This document shows positions 6,603-11,579 of a DNA stretch of 11,579 bases, in pieces. The notes beneath the pieces are model-generated. The model saw only the letters and a program-made list of their open reading frames with translations, had not been told where the DNA came from and did not search any database. Position 1 is the first letter of the stretch, and each line of letters begins with the position of its first letter. The stretch is from Bacteroidota bacterium. GTDB lineage: Bacteria > Bacteroidota > Ignavibacteria > UBA10030 > F1-140-MAGs086. The stretch is from positions 1-11,579 of the forward strand of contig SXSO01000140.1 of NCBI GenBank assembly GCA_005792205.1, read 5' to 3'. Made by a program: the position numbers and the translations under genes.

Positions 6603-7783
6603 AAAATTATTTTGTGAAAACTTTCTCCATCAATTGATAGTTTGTTCTCGTCAATTTGAAAAAGATTTCCAATTGTTTTTCCAACATCAGCAAATGTTTG
6701 TCTTATTCCCAAATCGATTCCATTTTTTCCGTTTTTAGAGTACGAAATTATTGGAACATATTCACGAGAGTGATCAGTAGATGGTGTTGTAGGATCATTT
6801 CCATGATCTGCTGTTATGAAAAGAAAGTCGTTATCATTTAACGTCTCAATGATTTTTGGGATTTCTTTATCAAACTCTTCTAAGCATTTTGCAAATTCAA
6901 TGATATTATTTCTGTGTCCATAAAGTTGATCAAAATCCACGAGGTTTGTAAATATAAATCCTTCACTAATTTTTTGTGATTGTGAAATTGTCTCACGAAT
7001 TCCTTCCAAATTAGATTTGGTATGAATTGAATTTGAAATTCCACGATTGTTAAATAAATCTTCAATTTTTCCAATTCCAATTGTAGTGATTTTTTCTTCT
7101 TGTAAAATATCTAAAATTGTTTTTTTAGGAGGAGGAAGTGAAAAGTCCTTCCTATTTGTAGTTCTTGTAAAACTATTTTTTTCTCCAACAAAAGGTCTTG
7201 CTATAACTCTTCCAACTGCAAATTCATTGATGCAAATTTTTGTGCGAGTTATTTCACAAATTTCATAAAGTCGTGAAAGAGGAATGATATTTTCATGAGC
7301 AGCAATTTGAAAAACAGAATCTGCAGAAGTATAAATTATTGGAAAAGCGGTTTGCAAATGTTCTTTTCCAAATTCTTGAATTATTTCAGTTCCTGATGCT
7401 GCTTTATTGCCAAGAAATCCACCACACTTTGTTTCTTCCAAAAATTTATCTGTCAATTTTTTTGGAAAACCATTTTGTGTAAAATATGGAAAATCTTTTT
7501 CTGCAATTACACCGCTAATTTCCCAATGTCCAGTTGTTGAGTCCTTTCCTTTTGAAACTTCATTCATTTTTCCAAAGCAACCAATAGGAAAATTTTCTTT
7601 TGGAACATTGGTAATTTGTGTGATGTTTCCGATTCCAAGTTTTTGCAAATTTGGAATTTTTAAGTTGTAACTTTTTGCAACATTGCAAAGAGTGTTACTT
7701 CCACTATCTCCATAATTTATAGCATCAGGAAGTTCGCCAATGCCAACTCCATCTAAAACAATTAGAATAATTTTTCTTTTCAC
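6599..7783 (-). CDS. deoB: Phosphopentomutase
   Basis: DeoB converts ribose-1-phosphate or deoxyribose-1-phosphate to the 5-phosphate in cytoplasmic nucleoside salvage. The 394-residue chain has the usual length and all expected alkaline-phosphatase-superfamily landmarks: VLDGVGIGE with metal ligand D11, STTGHWE with the phospho-acceptor T84, TSADSVFQIAAHE (D155), NLVDFDQLYGHRNN (D285, H290), ITADHGNDP (D326, H327) and STDHSREYVP (H338). The cap region lies between roughly 95 and 220. The start is GTG (7781-7783); the frame is closed by a stop at 7796-7798, so no upstream ATG is possible. It lies 12 bases after the zinc-knuckle gene, and its stop overlaps the AbrB-like gene. No deoA, deoC or deoD is in the window, so salvage partners must be elsewhere. 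Confidence 0.97.
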   Translation of the reverse strand: MKRKIILIVLDGVGIGELPDAINYGDSGSNTLCNVAKSYNLKIPNLQKLGIGNITQITNVPKENFPIGCFGKMNEVSKGKDSTTGHWEISGVIAEKDFPYFTQNGFPKKLTDKFLEETKCGGFLGNKAASGTEIIQEFGKEHLQTAFPIIYTSADSVFQIAAHENIIPLSRLYEICEITRTKICINEFAVGRVIARPFVGEKNSFTRTTNRKDFSLPPPKKTILDILQEEKITTIGIGKIEDLFNNRGISNSIHTKSNLEGIRETISQSQKISEGFIFTNLVDFDQLYGHRNNIIEFAKCLEEFDKEIPKIIETLNDNDFLFITADHGNDPTTPSTDHSREYVPIISYSKNGKNGIDLGIRQTFADVGKTIGNLFQIDENKLSIDGESFHKIIL

Positions 7784-7795
7784 AAGAAAAATTAT

Positions 7796-7978
7796 TTATG
7801 AAAGAAATTCTTTCTCATTACATTTGCAAATTTTTATTCTTTTTTCAGAAAATTTATACACATCAGAAACTTTATTTATTGAAACATACAAAGTTGGTTG
7901 TGTTATTTCTCCACATTTATTACATTTTCTTCCATCTTTTTGTGATGATTTTTCGGAAGTTGATTGTTGTTTAGCCAT
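7796..7978 (-). CDS. Small zinc-knuckle protein
   Basis: The 60-residue protein has a polar, charged start (MAKQQSTSEKSSQKDGRK), a CNKCGE knuckle (residues 19-24) and a second cysteine pair CKC (51-53) near the end. This is the spacing of a small treble-clef or zinc-ribbon protein. Between them lies a strand-rich segment (TLYVSINKVSDVYKFS). It has no recognised enzyme motif and I cannot name it. It lies 29 bases after the GAF/GGDEF gene and 12 bases before deoB, so it is part of the same probable operon. A role as a zinc-binding adaptor for nucleic acid or ribosomes is possible but is not shown by the sequence. Confidence 0.8.
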   Translation of the reverse strand: MAKQQSTSEKSSQKDGRKCNKCGEITQPTLYVSINKVSDVYKFSEKRIKICKCNEKEFLS

Positions 7979-8007
7979 AATAATTTTAATTTATGTTTAT
8001 TGATTTA

Positions 8008-9507
8008 TTAAAAAAAACTTATGTTATTTTCTTTTGCAAATTCAAGTGCTTTGTAAGTATTTTCTATCAGTTGATTAAACTCAATTTTTTCATTTACCAT
8101 CGAAACACCAAAACTCATAGTTGCTGAAATATGTTTTTTATTTACTTGAAAAATTTTGCTTGCAAATATACTTCTAATTTTTTCCAAAACAATTTGTGTT
8201 TGAGTATTTTCAAATTGTAATAGTGCAACTCCAAATAGTTTTTCGTTCATAAAATTTATATTTCCAATCAAATCGTATTTTTTTATATGATTTTTTATGA
8301 TACTTAAAATTTCGTTTTCTAATTTGGAACTAAACATATTTCCAAATTCCTCTTCCAATTTTTTTCTTTTATCTAATTTGACTAATATAAAAGCAAAATT
8401 GTTATTGAAAGCAGAAGTTTTTTCCACTTCATTTTCAATTTGAAGTTGAAAAGATTTTTGATTTGAAATTTCATTTTCAAAACTGATTGATGTATAATTT
8501 TCAATAATATTTTTTGCAGTTTCATTTTTTACAAAAAGTGAAAAGATATTTATTATTGGTTCAATTTTTTTGATATCGTCTTTATGGAACTTAGAAGTTT
8601 CACTGTGAAGTACAATAATTGAAATAGCATTATTTTCAAAGTAAATTGGGATAATCAATATACTTCCAATTTTTTTTATACTTTCATTTTGTGTAAAAAT
8701 ATTTTTTCCTGATTTTGAAATATCTTCAATTAAAACAATATTTTTGTTTTCAATTACATTTTCCAAAAGAGAATCTTCTAAAACAAAAATAGCATTATTT
8801 TCAAAATATTTTTTTTTAAATTGAGTTTTTACAAACCAGTTTTTTTTAAATGAAAGATGTATTGCAAAATCAAAGTTTAAGAAATTATTTATTGTTTCAA
8901 ATAGAATAATGTTTTTGTCTTTTGTTTCAATTAGCGATGAAATGGAATTTGCAATTTTGTTATTTGAAATAAGTTCGTGTTTATTTGAATAACTTTTTAA
9001 ACTGGAGGTAAAAAATTTTGCAACATTTTGTAAAAGTTTTATACTTCTTTCTCCAAAAGCAGATTCTATTTGACTGTCAATTGCAATAATTCCAATTGGA
9101 AATTTAGATTCGTTTTCAAAAAAAATTGGAACTGCAAGAAATGATTTTATATTTTCTTTTTTATTGTAATATGAAATTAAATCAAGTTCTGCACTTGAAT
9201 TTATAGTTGTTAAAATTTTTGCAATTCCTGTTTTTGCAATTTCGCTGAGTAAATCATTTCCCCAAGATATTTTTTCATTTAAAATAAAATTGATTGCATT
9301 TGTTTTTTTGCATTCCAAAATCAATTGTTCTTTTTCTTTATTTGACCAAAAAAATACAACCGTATGTGATTTTGTTGCGGTATGTATTATTTCCAAAAGA
9401 ACTTCTATGAAAAAAGAAAATTCTTTTTTTGCATCATTAAAAATTTCATTATCAAATTTGAAGTGAAAAGAAAACTTTTCTATTTCAATTTCATTGTGTA
9501 GTTGCAT
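8008..9507 (-). CDS. Cytoplasmic double-GAF protein with degenerate GGDEF domain
   Basis: The 499-residue protein has two GAF-like sensor domains (about 25-170 and 190-330). Each ends in a typical strand set: FLAVPIFF...FPIGIIAIDS in the first and SILIIPIYFENNAISIIVLHS in the second. A nucleotide-cyclase-like domain follows (about 345-499) that keeps the GGDEF-family scaffold: LENEILSIIKNHIKKYDLIGNI, SFGVSMV (465-471) and YKALEFAKENN (485-495). The GGDEF hairpin itself is replaced by NFMNEKLFG (418-426), so no diguanylate cyclase activity is expected. No membrane segment or signal peptide is present, so it is a soluble signalling or scaffold protein, possibly sensing a small ligand through GAF. 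It follows nuoJ by 18 bases and precedes the zinc-knuckle gene. Confidence 0.85.
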   Translation of the reverse strand: MQLHNEIEIEKFSFHFKFDNEIFNDAKKEFSFFIEVLLEIIHTATKSHTVVFFWSNKEKEQLILECKKTNAINFILNEKISWGNDLLSEIAKTGIAKILTTINSSAELDLISYYNKKENIKSFLAVPIFFENESKFPIGIIAIDSQIESAFGERSIKLLQNVAKFFTSSLKSYSNKHELISNNKIANSISSLIETKDKNIILFETINNFLNFDFAIHLSFKKNWFVKTQFKKKYFENNAIFVLEDSLLENVIENKNIVLIEDISKSGKNIFTQNESIKKIGSILIIPIYFENNAISIIVLHSETSKFHKDDIKKIEPIINIFSLFVKNETAKNIIENYTSISFENEISNQKSFQLQIENEVEKTSAFNNNFAFILVKLDKRKKLEEEFGNMFSSKLENEILSIIKNHIKKYDLIGNINFMNEKLFGVALLQFENTQTQIVLEKIRSIFASKIFQVNKKHISATMSFGVSMVNEKIEFNQLIENTYKALEFAKENNISFF

Positions 9508-9525
9508 TTGTTTTTGATAAAAAAA

Positions 9526-10023
9526 TTATTGTAATTTCTTTTTTGCGAGCACAACTGCTCCAACGATTGCAACAAGAAGTAAAAATGAAGTTATTTCAAA
9601 TGGAAGTAAATATTCTGAAAAAAGTAATTTTCCAATTGTTTCTGCTTTTCCAATTTCTATTGATTTTGGTGATAAGTTTTTGATTGTATTAGTTTGTGAA
9701 TAAATAGTAAAAATAATTTGCGATAAAAAAACAATTGACAAAAAAACTCCAATTATTATTTTAGTTTTATTTTGTAAAATAGATTTTTCTCCAAGATTTA
9801 AAAGCATTATCACAAATAAGAATAAAACCATAATTGCTCCTGCATAAACTAAAACTTGAATTGATGCAATAAATTGTGCATTAAGTGTGAAATAAATAAA
9901 CGAAAGGCAAATCATATTTGCAACAAGAGAAATTGCACTAATTACCACATTTTTTTTTGTGATTACAAATATAGCTGAAACTATTGTAAAAAATGAAAGC
10001 AAAGAAAAAATAATATATTCCAT
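9526..10023 (-). CDS. nuoJ: NADH-quinone oxidoreductase subunit J
   Basis: NuoJ is a membrane subunit of respiratory complex I. The 165-residue chain has the usual length and about five transmembrane segments. It carries the family hallmark IASIQVLVYAGAIMVLFLFVIMLLN (52-76 region), the pi-bulge helix equivalent to ND6, and the terminal segment FEITSFLLLVAIVGAVVLAKK (142-162 region). I chose the ATG at 10023. An in-frame ATG at 10176 would add 51 residues, giving an abnormal hydrophobic head that looks like translated AT-rich intergenic DNA. Neither nuoI nor nuoK is adjacent: the next gene is a signalling protein 18 bases away, and a metallophosphoesterase lies upstream. The gene either broke away from the nuo cluster or is a second copy. 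The 182 bases between 10024 and 10205 hold no other gene I can support. Confidence 0.93.
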   Translation of the reverse strand: MEYIIFSLLSFFTIVSAIFVITKKNVVISAISLVANMICLSFIYFTLNAQFIASIQVLVYAGAIMVLFLFVIMLLNLGEKSILQNKTKIIIGVFLSIVFLSQIIFTIYSQTNTIKNLSPKSIEIGKAETIGKLLFSEYLLPFEITSFLLLVAIVGAVVLAKKKLQ

Positions 10024-10205
10024 AGTTTCTATAAAAAGTTTGAATAAATTTACAAAAAAAAATAGGTAAAGAAAGACGGAATTTGTGAGAAAAATATATT
10101 GCAAATTAGTTATTAAAACGAAAATTGAGCCAACTTTAATTAATGATTTTGCAAACAAACTTAATACTAAATACAATAAATCATCAAGTGTTTATATATA
10201 TAAAA

Positions 10206-10958
10206 TTATGCTCCAATAAATAATCGTTGAGCATTTTTTTCTGGTAAATTTTTATCTAAAATTTTATGAGCAGATTTTCTCACATTATATTTTGCTCTTA
10301 CAATTTGAAAGGAATATTCTGAGGAATCAAAAATTCCAAAACTTAAAAATGGATTGAAATCTCTTGGTTGTCCAATGCTTCCCGGATTTATCAAGTATTT
10401 ATTTTTTTTATTTAAAAAAATTTTTTTTATATCATACTGTTTTGAATTTTCTTCCACAGAAAAAAAACCTTGTGTAGGATTTTGTATAAAAACATATGGA
10501 ATATGTGTGTGTCCAAAAAAACAAATCTTGTGATGAAAAAATTTAAAATTTACAGTTGCTTCGTGATGAGTTAAAATATAATGCCACTTCTTAAATTCTT
10601 TTGGAGATGAATGAACAAATAGAAAATCATTGTATTCAACTTTATATGGAAGTTTTTTTAAAAAATTTTTGCTTTGCTTATTTAAATTATCTATAGTCCA
10701 ATTTAACGAAGTCAAAGCAATTGAATTAAAATGGTTTTCCTCATGTTCTGAACTTAAACTTGCTTCATCATGGTTTCCAAGAATTATTTGATCGCAATAT
10801 TTTTTTACAATTTCCAAACACTCGTTTGGATTTGCTCCATATCCTATAATATCTCCAAGACAAATAATTTTTTCAATCGAAAATGATTCTATTATTTCAA
10901 TTGCCTTTTCGAGAGATTCTAAATTACTGTGAATGTCTGATATAATTGCAAATTTCAT
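10206..10958 (-). CDS. Calcineurin-like metallophosphoesterase, YfcE/MJ0936-like
   Basis: The 250-residue protein has the complete set of binuclear metallophosphoesterase motifs: SDIH (D8, H10), GDIIGYG (D36), GNHDE (N62, H63), VHSSP (H116) and GHTHIP (H150, H152), followed by LINPGSIGQPRD (189-200). It is a soluble phosphodiesterase or phosphatase of the YfcE/MJ0936-like group. The natural substrate cannot be read from sequence; phosphodiesters and bis-nucleotides are known for relatives. The ATG at 10958 is supported because SDIH then falls at the usual position near residue 8. The gene is divergent from clpS, with only about 80 bases between the starts, and it lies 182 bases upstream of nuoJ on the same strand. 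Confidence 0.93.
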   Translation of the reverse strand: MKFAIISDIHSNLESLEKAIEIIESFSIEKIICLGDIIGYGANPNECLEIVKKYCDQIILGNHDEASLSSEHEENHFNSIALTSLNWTIDNLNKQSKNFLKKLPYKVEYNDFLFVHSSPKEFKKWHYILTHHEATVNFKFFHHKICFFGHTHIPYVFIQNPTQGFFSVEENSKQYDIKKIFLNKKNKYLINPGSIGQPRDFNPFLSFGIFDSSEYSFQIVRAKYNVRKSAHKILDKNLPEKNAQRLFIGA

Positions 10959-11045
10959 ATTAATAAATTTATTGTTCTAAAATACAAATAATTCCACATA
11001 AATTTTCCTAATTTTTTTTTATTTTTCATAATAAATTTTGTGATT

Positions 11046-11339
11046 ATGATAAACACTCCAACACAATATACTCCGCAAAAAGATATCTTAGTTGAAGATG
11101 AAGTTTTGACACAAGCACCGTCAAAAGTCATTTTATTTAACGATGATACTCATACTTTTGATGAAGTGATTGGACAGTTGATTTTGGCGATTCACTGTAA
11201 TTATGAAAAAGCAGAAGCAATTGCTTGGGAAGTTCATACAAAAGGTAAATCAATTGTATATAGTGGAGAAATGAATAAATGTTTAATTGTCAGTTCCGTA
11301 TTAGAAGAAATTCAGTTACATACACAAATTGAAATTTAG
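11046..11339 (+). CDS. clpS: ATP-dependent Clp protease adaptor ClpS
   Basis: ClpS delivers N-degron proteins to the ClpAP protease. The 97-residue chain has a disordered N-terminus and then the core from about residue 26: KVILFNDDTHTFDEVIGQL, where N32, D33 and D34 are the alpha-amino-binding triplet, WEVHTKGKSIV with the conserved H64, and YSGEMNKCLIVSSVL at the ClpA-facing end. The ATG at 11046 is preferred over an in-frame GTG at 11040, which adds only two residues. In an ungapped alignment the gate position occupied by Met40 in E. coli is Phe38. The gene abuts alaS with no gap (TAGATG), so the two are probably translated together. Confidence 0.93.
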   Translation: MINTPTQYTPQKDILVEDEVLTQAPSKVILFNDDTHTFDEVIGQLILAIHCNYEKAEAIAWEVHTKGKSIVYSGEMNKCLIVSSVLEEIQLHTQIEI

Positions 11340-11579
11340 ATGACTTCACATGAAACAAGAAAAAGTTTTTTAGATTTTTTTAAATCAAAAAAACATACAA
11401 TAGTTTATAGTTCTTCTGTAGTTCCTCAAGATGATCCAACTTTGCTTTTTACAAATGCGGGAATGAATCAATTTAAAGATGTTTTTCTTGGAATTGGAAA
11501 AAGAAATTATACAAGATGTGCTGATACTCAAAAATGTATTCGTGTGAGTGGAAAGCATAATGATTTGGAAGAAGTTGGA
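11340..11579 (+). CDS. alaS: Alanyl-tRNA synthetase, N-terminal part (runs off window)
   Basis: Eighty codons of alaS are present before the window ends. AlaS is the class II synthetase that charges tRNA-Ala. The start MTSHETRKSFLDFFKSKKH is followed by SSVVPQDDPTLLFTNAGMNQF (25-45 region) and CADTQKCIRVSGKHNDLEEVG (60-80 region), the conserved start of the catalytic domain. The ATG at 11340 directly follows the clpS stop codon, indicating translational coupling. The rest of the gene lies beyond the window; nothing suggests truncation in nature. Confidence 0.97.
   Translation, partial: MTSHETRKSFLDFFKSKKHTIVYSSSVVPQDDPTLLFTNAGMNQFKDVFLGIGKRNYTRCADTQKCIRVSGKHNDLEEVG

Noticed and set aside
8008..9507. 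Active diguanylate cyclase
   Set aside because: The GGDEF catalytic motif is absent; only the surrounding scaffold is present.
10024..10176. Extended N-terminus of nuoJ beginning at an ATG at 10176
   Set aside because: The extra 51 residues are hydrophobic and low-complexity, do not fit the NuoJ family length, and read like translated AT-rich intergenic DNA. The ATG at 10023 gives a normal protein.

Overview
The window is strongly AT-rich and densely coded, and it probably comes from the Ignavibacteria/Chlorobi side of the Bacteroidetes-Chlorobi (FCB) group. The best evidence is a secreted FG-GAP protein ending in a type IX secretion (T9SS) sorting domain of the 'NYPNPFNPxTxIxY' kind. Starts mostly lack Shine-Dalgarno sequences, and two TAnnTTTG-like boxes sit upstream of genes, which fits the same group. 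The lineage is inferred; there is no rRNA gene here.

Region 1 (1-1490, minus strand) is a decayed or frameshifted DNA-modification locus. A beta-class DNA methyltransferase (DPPF motif before DPFLGSG) is split by a one-base deletion near 769. A small unrecognised ORF lies downstream, in frame with its stop codon. Codon and base composition look less AT-extreme than the neighbours, suggesting acquisition. Two perfect palindromes flank the region, and one (1329-1357) looks like the terminator of the next gene upstream.

Region 2 (1491-4151, minus strand) is a two-gene secretion unit: a short exported protein resembling an isolated subtilase-type prodomain, then a 683-residue FG-GAP/VCBS-like protein with a T9SS tail. 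A plus-strand gene for a DUF885 zinc-peptidase-like exported protein (4152-5876) diverges from it.

Region 3 (5878-10023, minus strand) is a compact probable operon, in transcription order: nuoJ, a double-GAF protein with a degenerate GGDEF domain, a 60-residue zinc-knuckle protein, deoB, an AbrB/MazE-like small protein and a PIN-domain protein. The last three genes overlap (ATGA and TAATG), so they are probably translationally coupled. nuoJ is not next to nuoI or nuoK, and the PIN protein lacks key acidic residues. A YfcE-like metallophosphoesterase (10206-10958) lies upstream on the same strand.

Region 4 (11046-end, plus strand) is clpS immediately followed by alaS, which runs off the window.

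Most of this is ordinary chromosome. The more unusual points are the deoB-coupled AbrB/PIN pair with an altered active site, the isolated nuoJ beside a degenerate GGDEF sensor, the free-standing prodomain-like secreted protein, and the broken methyltransferase locus. I found no CRISPR array, tRNA, rRNA, transposase or integrase.
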